From assembly GCA_963803875.1 (NCBI GenBank), contig CAWDOA010000016.1, forward strand, positions 310,001-374,000: 64,000 nucleotides of DNA, written 5' to 3'. Position numbers and translations under genes: made by a program. Source of the stretch: JABDIY01 sp963803875. Lineage in GTDB: Bacteria; Actinomycetota; Acidimicrobiia; Acidimicrobiales; SZUA-35. Each line of letters starts with the position of its first letter. Position 1 is the first letter of the stretch. The notes beneath the pieces are model-generated. The model ran no database searches. It had not been told where the DNA came from and saw nothing but the letters and a program-made list of their open reading frames with translations. Below are positions 1-8,502 of this stretch, piece after piece.

Positions 1-1101
1 ATGATGAGCGTCGACCAGTGACGCATTGGCGGCTGTCAGCAATCGGTGCGTGGACCTTGAATGGTGCCGGGACGCTGTTGTCAGTGTTGTGGTGGCTCCG
101 GCGAGAAGACGTCGAGTGGAGGTGTCACATTGCTGACGAACCAGCCTCAGCTGGTTCCGGGCGGCGGCTGACAGCCGGGAGGTTGCCAGGTTGACTCGCT
201 GATCGAATCGGATGACCTGCTGGATGATCCAGCCGGCAGCTGCGGTTGGGGTCTTGGCCGAGATCGCGGCGACTTCGTCGGCGATCGATCGATCGATTTC
301 GTGGCCGACTCCCACGATGACCGGTACGTCGCAGCGGGCGACGGCCGCAGCCACGTCGAAATTGTCGAACGCCACGAGATCGGTCTTGGCGCCGCCGCCT
401 CTGACAACCGCCACGACATCGACGTCGAAGCCGCCGGCTGCGGTGATCGCCCGCGACAACGAGACTGGGGCATCGGATCCTTGGACGCGAGTGTCGAAAA
501 GGCTCACTTGGAATGCGATGCCACTGGCGGACAGTTCATCCATGAAGTCGGCCTCGGCCGCAGACCCTTCGCTGGTCACCAGGGCTACTCGCAGCGGCAG
601 CGCGGGAAGTGGCAGCAAACGGTTGCGGTTCAACAATCCTTCGGTGGCGAGTCGTCTCAGCGTCGCGTCGCGACTCTCCGCAAGGCGGCCCAGTGTGTAG
701 CTCGGGTCGATCATGTTCATGATCATCTGCACTCGCCCGCTGGGAGCATAGAGGTCGATCGAACCACCGATTGCCACCTCGATGCCGTCCTCCATTCGCA
801 TCGATCCGGTCTTCTTGAGAATGGCGTTCACCCTGAACTTGGCATTGGCGAACAACGCGACGTCGAGGATGGCCGACGGGCGCTGGGCAACCTCATCGGG
901 ATCGATCAGGGTGAAATACACATGCCCGTTGGCCGAGCGGTTGAGTCCGGAAATGGCACCTCGAACCCAGACCTCCGGGCCGAATTGGTCGCGAAGCGCG
1001 TCCCGAATGCCCTCGCAGACCTCACCCACGCTGAGCGGGTCTCTCATCGCCGACATTCTCACCATAGAAACGGTAGCGGCACCAATCTCTTGCGCTTCCA
1101 T
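1..1101 (-). CDS. xseA: Exodeoxyribonuclease VII large subunit, 5' part only (runs off the left edge)
   Basis: This is the large subunit of exonuclease VII, which with XseB degrades single-stranded DNA to oligonucleotides. The reading frame is open from 1101 to base 1 without a stop (367 codons), so the C-terminal coiled-coil end lies outside the window. An N-terminal OB-fold region (GPEVWVRGAISGLNRSANGH, about residues 40-60) is followed by the catalytic domain with AVVRGGGAKTDL and VIVGVGHEIDRSIADEVA, which are hallmarks of XseA. The ATG at 1101 is preceded by GGGAGAGG at good spacing. Several in-frame downstream ATGs exist, so the start may be a few codons later. It is divergent from the c-di-GMP gene at 1136, with only 34 bp between them to hold both promoters. 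Confidence 0.93.
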   Translation of the reverse strand, partial: MEAQEIGAATVSMVRMSAMRDPLSVGEVCEGIRDALRDQFGPEVWVRGAISGLNRSANGHVYFTLIDPDEVAQRPSAILDVALFANAKFRVNAILKKTGSMRMEDGIEVAIGGSIDLYAPSGRVQMIMNMIDPSYTLGRLAESRDATLRRLATEGLLNRNRLLPLPALPLRVALVTSEGSAAEADFMDELSASGIAFQVSLFDTRVQGSDAPVSLSRAITAAGGFDVDVVAVVRGGGAKTDLVAFDNFDVAAAVARCDVPVIVGVGHEIDRSIADEVAAISAKTPTAAAGWIIQQVIRFDQRVNLATSRLSAAARNQLRLVRQQCDTSTRRLLAGATTTLTTASRHHSRSTHRLLTAANASLVDAHH

Positions 1102-1135
1102 GACCACCTCTCCCGGGAGCGTTAGTCTTTGAGCC

Positions 1136-3391
1136 GTGTCGTCACCTCCTGTACGTTCCGATTCCGATGACGCCACGGGTCCCCTTTCGGCTGCCATCGA
1201 TGGCGTGATGGTCTCAGCCGTTCACCCCGGTTCTGATTCAGCCCACATGGTCTACGTGAGTGAGGGGCTTGCGAACATCGTCGGCCTGTCGGTGAGCGAA
1301 CTCCTGGGCAACGCCCCCGACGCTGTCTTTGCCGAATCCACTCCGCCGCAGCAATTGGACGCAGTCGCTGCGCTTGTTGCCGCAGGCAAACAGGCGGCTG
1401 TGCCGATGGCACTCCGCACCGCGAACGGCACAGACCTCCCGGTGTATGCAACCTTTCTCGCCGTTCCCTCGCTGAGTGACGGCTGGCCGCTCTATTTGTC
1501 GATGTTCCGCGTGCTGCGGGAACCCGAAGTCGAGAGCGTGTCCGATACCGCGGTCGCGGGCGACGCGCTGTTCGATCAGACCGAACTGTTCGATGCGCTC
1601 GCTCACCCGGGGTCGCTGGACGACATCGTTCTCCATCTGGGTGAACGGGCCGAGTCGTTCCTCGGCGCCGGCCGCGTTGTGATGGCGCTTGCCTATGCCC
1701 ACGAACCAACCTCAGCTCGTTTCGACCTGGTTCGCACCGGTGGCATGAAGCCCGACCTCTTGGCCCGCTTCTTCCATATCGTGCGGTCCGAGGAGGGTAT
1801 GACATCGCCGACATCGGTTCCGGTTGCCTCCCTGCCCCTCGACACAGCGATCGAGTTTCAGAATGCCGGTATCGCATCGGTGTGGGTGACACCGATGCTG
1901 CGCAACGACAGCGAGCTGATGGGTGCAGTAGCGGTGGCTCACCCCGACAATGACGGTCCGTCGAATGCCCAGCAGCAACTCCTGAATGCTGTTGCCCGAT
2001 TGGCTGTCGTGGCGATGGATCGCAGTCGCAGAGAAGCCGATCTCGCACTGCGGGCCCTGCACGACCCGCTCACCGGATTGCCCAACCGAGATCTGATGAC
2101 CGACCGGCTCGACCAACTGATCGACCTGTCGAAACGATCGAGCGCAACAGGCACAGATCAGAAGAGCCTGCTTTCGGTGGTGATGGTCGATCTCGATAGA
2201 TTCCGGGCCTTCAACGATCGGCATGGTTCCAGCGCCGGGGATCATGTGCTCACCCACACCGCCCAGCGGCTGCGCTCGGTCTTGCGGGTCGGTGACACCA
2301 TCGGTCGAGTTGGGCCGGATCAGTTCTTGGTCATTTGCCCCCAGCGTCGGGATGATGCCGATGCTTTCGGTGCCGCGGAGGAGCTGCGGACCGTTGTGGT
2401 TGCTCCGATGGAGCTGCCCGATGGATCCGATGCCGAGATCACAGCCTCGCTCGGGCTTGTTCTGGTACACCCCGACGACGACCTCACCCCAGCGGACGTG
2501 TTGTCGAACGCTGAAGCGGCCGTGGATGCAGCCCACGAGGCCGGCAGGGACCAGGTGTCGGTGTTCGACGCTGAGCTCCGCCGCCAACTTGCAGCCCGCC
2601 ACGAGCTGGAGGAGGCGCTGCACGATGCAATCGCCGAGGATGAGCTCTTCCTCCTCTATCAACCGATCATTGAGGTCTCGACCGGTCAGATGATGGGTGC
2701 CGAGGCGCTGGTTCGGTGGGACCGGCCCGGTCACGGAGTCCTGCCGCCAGCTCTCTTCATCGATATAGCCGAGGACTCCGGTCAGATCATTCAGATCGGC
2801 GAATGGGTTATTCGCGAGGCCTGCCGTCAGATCGCCGACTGGCCCGAACGCCTTGGCGGCGGTCGCCCGATCGTCTCTGTCAATCTGTCGGCACGCCAGC
2901 TTTCACACCCGTCGCTCATGTCCACCGTCACCGACGCTCTTGACTTCTATGATGTCGATCCCACCTCGGTGGGGTTCGAGGTCACCGAGTCCATGAAGGT
3001 AGAGGACCTGGAGCGTGCCTCCGCATCGCTGGTTGAGCTGGCCGCTCTCGGCTGCCACCTCAGCATCGACGACTTCGGCATCGGTTACGCCACGCTGGAC
3101 TACCTGCGTCGCTTCCACATGGCGCACACACTCAAAGTCGATCGGTCATTCGTCGACGGGCTGGGAAGCAGTCGCGAAGATACTGCCATCGTGTCGGCAT
3201 CGGTGACACTGGCCGAATCGCTGGGGCTCACCGTGGTCGCCGAAGGGGTCGAAACGGTCGAACAGCTGGAGTACCTGCACCAGCTGGGCGCCGACTACGC
3301 CCAGGGCTACCTGTTGTCAAAGCCGGTTGAACTCGATGACGCCCACCTGCTCTGGCACCGCGCCACCCTCATCCCCGGCAACGCGTTCTAG
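1136..3391 (+). CDS. PAS-GAF-GGDEF-EAL protein; likely c-di-GMP phosphodiesterase
   Basis: This 751-residue protein combines a PAS-like domain (about 20-130), a GAF-like domain (about 150-290), a GGDEF domain (about 305-475) and an EAL domain (about 495-740). The GGDEF signature is degenerate: RVGPDQF stands where RxGGDEF is expected (near residue 390), so diguanylate cyclase activity is unlikely. The EAL domain keeps its key motifs: EALVRW, SVNLSARQL, FEVTES, DDFGIGYATL, KVDRSFV and EGVET. The expected activity is hydrolysis of c-di-GMP, with PAS, GAF or the dead GGDEF as regulatory inputs. No transmembrane segment is evident, so it should be cytosolic. The start is a GTG immediately after the divergent xseA start region. 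The next gene is convergent and lies beyond a tandem repeat. Confidence 0.9.
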   Translation: MSSPPVRSDSDDATGPLSAAIDGVMVSAVHPGSDSAHMVYVSEGLANIVGLSVSELLGNAPDAVFAESTPPQQLDAVAALVAAGKQAAVPMALRTANGTDLPVYATFLAVPSLSDGWPLYLSMFRVLREPEVESVSDTAVAGDALFDQTELFDALAHPGSLDDIVLHLGERAESFLGAGRVVMALAYAHEPTSARFDLVRTGGMKPDLLARFFHIVRSEEGMTSPTSVPVASLPLDTAIEFQNAGIASVWVTPMLRNDSELMGAVAVAHPDNDGPSNAQQQLLNAVARLAVVAMDRSRREADLALRALHDPLTGLPNRDLMTDRLDQLIDLSKRSSATGTDQKSLLSVVMVDLDRFRAFNDRHGSSAGDHVLTHTAQRLRSVLRVGDTIGRVGPDQFLVICPQRRDDADAFGAAEELRTVVVAPMELPDGSDAEITASLGLVLVHPDDDLTPADVLSNAEAAVDAAHEAGRDQVSVFDAELRRQLAARHELEEALHDAIAEDELFLLYQPIIEVSTGQMMGAEALVRWDRPGHGVLPPALFIDIAEDSGQIIQIGEWVIREACRQIADWPERLGGGRPIVSVNLSARQLSHPSLMSTVTDALDFYDVDPTSVGFEVTESMKVEDLERASASLVELAALGCHLSIDDFGIGYATLDYLRRFHMAHTLKVDRSFVDGLGSSREDTAIVSASVTLAESLGLTVVAEGVETVEQLEYLHQLGADYAQGYLLSKPVELDDAHLLWHRATLIPGNAF

Positions 3392-3431
3392 TCTGCCTTC
3401 GCTCGCCTCTGGCGGTGCGTGGCGAACGCTT

Positions 3432-3630
3432 CGGCCACTTCAGTCTTTGCCCTGCGGAGTTGTGAGCGCTAGCGAGCAACTCGGTTAGTGAGGAGGCGCG
3501 TCAGCGTCGACGAACGGCGCTGGCGTCGGCCACTTTGATCTTTGCCTTGCGGAGTTGTGAGCGCTAGCGAGCAACTCGGTTGGTGAGGAGGCGCGTCTGC
3601 GCCGACGAACGGCGGTGGCGTCGGTCACTC
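3432..3630. repeat. 95-bp tandem direct repeat (2 copies plus a start of a third)
   Basis: A 95-bp unit beginning CGGCCACTT occurs at 3432-3526 and again at 3527-3621, differing at only a few positions. A third copy starts at 3622 (CGGTCACTC) and then diverges. Each full unit carries GAGTTG and CAACTC flanking the palindrome CGCTAGCG, so each could form a hairpin. The array lies between the convergent ends of the EAL gene and ccrA, where a bidirectional terminator or an intergenic repeat family would be expected. No run of T residues follows the hairpins. Confidence 0.85.
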
Positions 3631-3670
3631 GAACGGCGCTTGCTGGCGCGGCGGCAGCGTGCCTGGTCGG

Positions 3671-5008
3671 TCAGGACCGTTCCCTGAACATCGTGATCCG
3701 ATCCTCCCCGATGCGGGCACGTTTCTCGGGATCGTCGATGCCGAGACCCTCCTCGGGAGCGAGGCACAGGACGCCGAGCTTGCCTTCGTGCTTGTTCAGC
3801 TGGACCTCGCGTGCCGCTAGGCCGACTTCGGTGAGCGGGTAGACCGCCGAGAGGATCGGCTGGATGGCGCCCCGGTCGATCAAGTGGTTCATCGACCATG
3901 CTTCGTGGTAGTTGGCGAAATGGCTGGACACGATCCGCTTGAGCTTCATCCACAGATGGCGGTTGTCGTATTCGATCATGTATCCCGACGTGGCCGCGCA
4001 CGTGACCACGGTGCCGCCCCTGGCGCAGGCGAAGACCGATGCCCCCATGGTCTCGCGACCCGGATGCTCGAAGACGATTTGAGGATCTTCACCGACCAAC
4101 TCCCGGATCTTCTTGCCGAACCGACGCCACTCCGATTCGTCCTGAGTTTGGGGATCTGACCAGAATCGATAGTTCTCAGCCTTTCGATCGATGACCGCTT
4201 CGCAGCCCATCTTGCGAAGGAGTTCGGCCTTCTCCGGCGATGAGACCACACCGATCGGGATACCGCCGCCGTTGAGCACCAGCTGCACCGCGTAACCGCC
4301 GAGGCCGCCGGTGGCGCCCCAGATCAGAACGACGTCGCCCTGTCGCATCGATGCGGCATTCTCGGACACGAGCATCCGGTAGGAGGTGCTGGCCGTCAGG
4401 GCGTTGACGGCACTCTCCTCCCACGACAGATGAGCCGGCTTGGGCATCAACTGGTTCGCCTTGACCACGGTCAGATCAGCAAGACCGCCGAAGTTGGTCT
4501 CGAATCCCCAGATCTTCTGGTTGATCGCCTTCATCGAGTCGTCGTGGGCGGCGGGTTCCTGGTCGTCGACGTAGTTGCAGTGGATGGCGACCTTGTCGCC
4601 GGGCTTCCAATTCCGCACGCCATTGCCTGTACGCAAGACGACCCCCGATCCGTCGCTGCCCACGACGTGATAGTCCAGGGCGTGACGCGCTCCCAGCCGG
4701 TTCTCACGACCCAGACGATCGAGAAAGCCAAACGTGGGGAGTGGTTCGAAGATCGACGTCCACACCGTGTTGAAGTTGATGGACGACGCCATCACGGCGA
4801 CGAGAGCTTCGTCGTCGGCCAACTCGGGAATTGGGACTTCTTCGACCTTCAGCGACTTACGGGGGTCCTTCTCCCAGGACTCCAGACCTTCGAACATTCC
4901 GGTGTCTTCCCGTCGGACAAGGGCGGCCCGATACGTCTCGGGAATCGGAAGAGCCGCTAGCTCTTCGGGTGGTGCATCAGCAAGAATGGCGTCAAGGATT
5001 TCCTTCAT
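3671..5008 (-). CDS. ccrA: Crotonyl-CoA carboxylase/reductase
   Basis: Ccr reductively carboxylates crotonyl-CoA to ethylmalonyl-CoA with NADPH and CO2. It is the key step of the ethylmalonyl-CoA pathway for acetyl-CoA assimilation and a source of extender units. The 445-residue length and MDR (zinc-less alcohol dehydrogenase) architecture match the family. The nucleotide-binding motif is GATGGLGGYA (about 231-240). The residues known to hold CO2 in characterised Ccr appear conserved: Asn80 in SINFNTVW, Phe169-Glu170 in WGFETNFGG and His363 in SSHFANYHE. The ATG at 5008 is divergent from the DivIVA gene. An acetyl-CoA acetyltransferase, which would supply acetoacetyl-CoA, lies 2 kb away at 6976, consistent with a shared route. 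The dehydrogenase and hydratase steps are not in the window. Confidence 0.95.
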   Translation of the reverse strand: MKEILDAILADAPPEELAALPIPETYRAALVRREDTGMFEGLESWEKDPRKSLKVEEVPIPELADDEALVAVMASSINFNTVWTSIFEPLPTFGFLDRLGRENRLGARHALDYHVVGSDGSGVVLRTGNGVRNWKPGDKVAIHCNYVDDQEPAAHDDSMKAINQKIWGFETNFGGLADLTVVKANQLMPKPAHLSWEESAVNALTASTSYRMLVSENAASMRQGDVVLIWGATGGLGGYAVQLVLNGGGIPIGVVSSPEKAELLRKMGCEAVIDRKAENYRFWSDPQTQDESEWRRFGKKIRELVGEDPQIVFEHPGRETMGASVFACARGGTVVTCAATSGYMIEYDNRHLWMKLKRIVSSHFANYHEAWSMNHLIDRGAIQPILSAVYPLTEVGLAAREVQLNKHEGKLGVLCLAPEEGLGIDDPEKRARIGEDRITMFRERS

Positions 5009-5131
5009 GGCCGAAACGTAGCTGTGCTGGAGGTCCTACCCCAAATAGGCCGGACGCAAGTTCAACTTTCGGCCAAAATCTCACATGCTCGCGACCTCGG
5101 CCGAATAGATATCCGAGCGAGGAGGATTCCC

Positions 5132-6871
5132 GTGGCACTTAGCCCAGATCAATTTGAAGTCCAGCAGTTCACCGTCGCCTTTCGCGGCTGGCGTAAGGAA
5201 GAGGTCACCGCGTTCTTGAAGCGCGCCGCTACGGAGATGCGCGAGCTGCAGTCAAAGCTCGATACGGCCCGGGCTGATGTCGAAGAGGCCAAGCGGTCCA
5301 AGGAAGCAGCGATCGCCGCCGCCGCTCAGCTTCCTGTACCTCCGGCTCTCGCTCCCACCGAGGCCGAGCATGAGGATGCCGACAGGTTCAATCAGCTCGG
5401 TGACCGCATTGCGGGACTGCTCCGCACCGCTGAGGAGTCGGCCGAGAAGATCAAGGTCGAGGCCGAAGTCGACGCCGATGAGATGAAGAACACGGCCCAG
5501 ACCGAGGCCGAGGAACTCAAGGCCGAAGCGCAGAAGGTCCTCGAGGAAGCGAAAGCCGAGGCGGACCGGATCCGAGCCGAAGCCGAAGAGAACGCCGCCG
5601 CGAAGAAGACCGAACTCGACCAGGCCCGGCTGGATCTCGATGCCGAGCTGGCCGAGACCCGTGAGGCCGCCGGAACTGACCGCGCTGAGGCCCGGTCGGC
5701 GCTCGCTGCCGCCCAGGCTGAAGTGTCCGATCTCCTCGCCGAGGCCAGAAGCCAGTCAGAGTTCATCCGTCAGGAAGCCGACGAGATCGTGCGGGTCAAG
5801 GTTCGTACCGACATGGACACCGCCGAAAGGCGGATGCGAATCCTGCAGCTCACCGAGCAGTCCAGTCGCGATCGTCTTGTGGCGGCTCAGGCCGAGCTGA
5901 ATTCCGCTCTCGAGAAGCTCGAAGCCGAACCAGCTCCCGAACTCGCTTCGATCGAGGCTGATGAGGTACTCACCGAAGCCCGCGGTCGTGCCACGCGGGA
6001 GCTCACCGGTGGGGGCAAGGCCTCGCCCTTCTACGCAAACTCCTTGGACGAGGTATTCGAGCCCCAGTTCTACGAGAACCCCGACCCAGACGCCCAGGCT
6101 GATCAAGACGAAGACAACGATGAGGTTGTCGAAATCGACGCCAACGAGTTGGTCCAGGTCGACGATCTCGATGACGATCTCGAATACGACGATGATGTCA
6201 GCGCTGAGGTTGATGATGACGTCGATGATCTCGACGGCGATGATGTCAGCGCTGAGGTTGATGATGACGTCGATGATCTCGACGGCGATGATGTCAGCGC
6301 TGAGGTTGATGATGACGTCGATGATCTCGACGACGATGATGTCAGCGCTGAGGTTGATGATGACGTCGATGATCTCGACGACGATGATGTCAGCGCTGAG
6401 GTTGATGATGACGTCGATGATGACGACGACGATGATGTCAGCGCCGAACTAGACGTCGGTCTCTCCGACGATGAAGAGGACAACGTCGGGTCCAAGTACG
6501 AAGAAGCCTATGGCTTCATCTCAAACGGTGAGACGCTGGATGACGTTTTCGATGCGCAGGAGGTAATGGACGAAACCCCGGGCGTGGTGATCGAGGACAG
6601 TATCTCCAACCTCGCCACCGACAACCGGTCGCCGCTGGATTCGGTTGAGGTTCCCGATGACTCGGGCACCTTGCTCGAAGAAGTGTTGGTGCCTTCGGTC
6701 CCATCGCCGCCCCCTGACACTGTGGTGCCCGCCGCGTTGGCTGGAAAGGCGCCTGCTCCTCCGGCGAACGACACTGAAAGCAAGGCGCTCAGCGACGAGG
6801 ATCCCCTCGCCAAGCTGGTTCGTGAGGCGATGCAGCGAGCCGTGGACAATGCTCGCGGCAGCGAGGGCTAA
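5132..6871 (+). CDS. DivIVA-domain coiled-coil protein with acidic tandem repeats
   Basis: The protein opens with a DivIVA/Wag31-type N-terminus (LSPDQFEVQQFTVAFRGW, then EEVTAFLKR). It continues with a long Ala/Glu-rich coiled coil (about residues 40-290). Next comes a strongly acidic region with five 16-residue repeats of the type DDVSAEVDDDVDDLDG (about residues 354-433), and it ends in a Pro-rich stretch and a short conserved-looking tail (DPLAKLVREAMQRAVD). DivIVA proteins bind curved membrane and organise polar growth and division in actinobacteria, so a septal or polar scaffold role is inferred. I chose the GTG at 5132 (579 aa) because GGAGGA precedes it by 5-6 bases and the DivIVA motif starts directly after it; the frame is open upstream to 5024. 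The acidic repeat insert is unusual for the family. Confidence 0.85.
   Translation: MALSPDQFEVQQFTVAFRGWRKEEVTAFLKRAATEMRELQSKLDTARADVEEAKRSKEAAIAAAAQLPVPPALAPTEAEHEDADRFNQLGDRIAGLLRTAEESAEKIKVEAEVDADEMKNTAQTEAEELKAEAQKVLEEAKAEADRIRAEAEENAAAKKTELDQARLDLDAELAETREAAGTDRAEARSALAAAQAEVSDLLAEARSQSEFIRQEADEIVRVKVRTDMDTAERRMRILQLTEQSSRDRLVAAQAELNSALEKLEAEPAPELASIEADEVLTEARGRATRELTGGGKASPFYANSLDEVFEPQFYENPDPDAQADQDEDNDEVVEIDANELVQVDDLDDDLEYDDDVSAEVDDDVDDLDGDDVSAEVDDDVDDLDGDDVSAEVDDDVDDLDDDDVSAEVDDDVDDLDDDDVSAEVDDDVDDDDDDDVSAELDVGLSDDEEDNVGSKYEEAYGFISNGETLDDVFDAQEVMDETPGVVIEDSISNLATDNRSPLDSVEVPDDSGTLLEEVLVPSVPSPPPDTVVPAALAGKAPAPPANDTESKALSDEDPLAKLVREAMQRAVDNARGSEG
6191..6446 (+). repeat. 48-bp in-frame tandem repeat (5 full copies plus a partial)
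   Basis: Units begin at 6191, 6239, 6287, 6335 and 6383, each starting GATGATGTCAGCGCTGAGG, with a partial unit at 6431. Each encodes a 16-residue acidic block inside the DivIVA-domain protein. The copies are nearly identical at the DNA level, differing in the last codons (GGC versus GAC), which points to recent expansion by slippage. Copy number probably varies between strains. Confidence 0.95.
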
Positions 6872-6975
6872 CTCACTCGAACCGTCGCATTTGTAACCAA
6901 GTACAACTCCTCTTTACGCTGAAGAGCGTCGACGGACTGCCCGTTGACGTTTCTTCAACGTTTTGAGGTCTTCTC

Positions 6976-8157
6976 ATGTCCGGATCTGTTGTTGTCGCCG
7001 GGGCCCGTACCCCGATCGGAAAGCTATCGGGAGCGTATGCGTCGCTCGCTGCGACCGACCTTGGAGGTGTGGCGATTGCCGAAGCGTTGCAGCGGGCCGG
7101 TGTCGCCCCCGAACAGGTCGACTACGTGGTCATGGGTCAGGTGCTTCAGGCCGGGGCGGGACAAATCACCGCCCGCCAGGCGGCGGTCAACGCCGGCATT
7201 CCGATGACCGTGCCCGCAACCACGATCAACAAGGTCTGTCTGTCAGGCCTGAATGCCATCGCGCTGGCCGACATGATGATCGCCAGCGGACAGGCCGAGA
7301 TCGTGGTCGCCGGTGGGATGGAGTCGATGACAAACGCCCCCTACCTGTTGCCTGGGGCTCGTGCCGGATATCGAGCCGGTGACAAAACCGTGGTTGATTC
7401 GTTGATGTACGACGGACTTTTCTGCGCATTCGACGCATGCGCAATGGGGGCTGGTACCGAAAAGTACGCTGCCTCGGCCGGGTTGGAGCGGGGCCCTCAA
7501 GATGAGTTCTCGGCGCTCTCCCATGAACGGGCTGCAGCGGCAATCAAGGAAGGCCGTTTTGCAGATGAGATTGTCGAGGTGCCGGTTCCTCAACGGAAAG
7601 GTGATCCGATCATCGTGTCCGAGGATGAGGGTGTACGGCCCGGTACCACTGCGGAATCATTGGGCAAGCTGCGTCCCGCCTTCGACAAGAGCGGCAACAT
7701 CACCGCGGGAAATGCGTCGCAGATCTCCGACGGGGCGTCCGCAACCATCGTGATGAGTCGTGCCAAGGCCGACGAGCTCGGTCTCAGTGGGCTGAGCGAG
7801 GTAGTAGCTATTGGACAGGTAGCCGGTCCAGACGCTTCCCTGTTGACCCAGCCTTCACGAGCCATCAATGCCGCCCTCGATTCCACTGACCTCTCGATCT
7901 CGGATCTGGGACTCTTCGAACTTAACGAGGCATTTGCGGCAGTTGCGCTGGCGAGCATGGACGACCTGGGGATTTCCGACGATGTCGTGAACGTCAACGG
8001 CGGGGCCGTAGCACTGGGTCATCCCATCGGAGCGTCCGGAAACCGACTGGCACTCACACTGATGCATGAGATGCGCCGCCGCGGTGTCGAGTATGGAGCA
8101 GCTGCATTGTGCGGTGGTGGCGGGCAGGGCGACGCGATCATCTTCAAGTCGCTCTAG
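6976..8157 (+). CDS. atoB: Acetyl-CoA C-acetyltransferase (thiolase II)
   Basis: This 393-residue thiolase condenses two acetyl-CoA to acetoacetyl-CoA, or does the reverse. The nucleophilic cysteine is Cys88 in NKVCLSG. The catalytic His349 is in GGAVALGHPIGASG and the second cysteine, Cys379, is in LCGGGGQGDA. Length and motifs match biosynthetic PhaA/AtoB-type enzymes, not the longer FadA trifunctional partner. The ATG at 6976 follows TGAGGT. Its nearness to ccrA suggests it feeds the ethylmalonyl-CoA pathway, though a DivIVA gene lies between and the two genes are on opposite strands. General beta-oxidation use is possible. Confidence 0.93.
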   Translation: MSGSVVVAGARTPIGKLSGAYASLAATDLGGVAIAEALQRAGVAPEQVDYVVMGQVLQAGAGQITARQAAVNAGIPMTVPATTINKVCLSGLNAIALADMMIASGQAEIVVAGGMESMTNAPYLLPGARAGYRAGDKTVVDSLMYDGLFCAFDACAMGAGTEKYAASAGLERGPQDEFSALSHERAAAAIKEGRFADEIVEVPVPQRKGDPIIVSEDEGVRPGTTAESLGKLRPAFDKSGNITAGNASQISDGASATIVMSRAKADELGLSGLSEVVAIGQVAGPDASLLTQPSRAINAALDSTDLSISDLGLFELNEAFAAVALASMDDLGISDDVVNVNGGAVALGHPIGASGNRLALTLMHEMRRRGVEYGAAALCGGGGQGDAIIFKSL

Positions 8158-8502
8158 AGGTCGTTCGACAAGAGCTCCTCTAGAAGGACCGCGCCCAACA
8201 CGCCCAAGTGCGGATCGTCCACTACCGCGCAACTTTCCGTACGCCCGTACGCGAAATCCCGAGCCGACGGGGAGAGGAGTCACCGGCTCGGGAGATCACA
8301 TGTACTGGCACTAGGTCGGGGGAGTTGACACGAGTCTTCGCCCTCGGAAATGGTGCGTTGCGGTTATGTTACAGCACATGACGGAACGATGACAAGCTGC
8401 CTGGGTAGATTTCCACGGTGAAGCCGTCGAAGATCTGCACGTCAGGTGGGTCCGTACCCGTGCAAGCGCACGCTCAGGGCAAGCTCGGAATAGGATTCTC
8501 TC
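8158..8502. other. 345-bp intergenic region with a strong hairpin, upstream of dnaX
   Basis: I see no gene here on either strand. A perfect 10-bp inverted repeat, TCCCGAGCCG (8257-8266) and CGGCTCGGGA (8284-8293), encloses a 17-nt purine-rich loop. Just upstream, CGTACG-CC-CGTACG (8238-8251) is a second short palindrome. There is no T tract after the stem, so it is not a standard Rho-independent terminator. It could end the thiolase transcript or be part of the dnaX leader. The bacterial SRP RNA, which often neighbours dnaX in actinobacteria, is not here; it lies at 13857. Confidence 0.5.

Noticed and set aside
6103..6495. A poly-Ser minus-strand frame.
   Set aside because: It is the antisense of the acidic DivIVA repeats.
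8158..8502. A c-di-AMP riboswitch or the SRP RNA gene in the dnaX leader.
   Set aside because: The conserved cores of neither are present; the SRP RNA was found at 13857.
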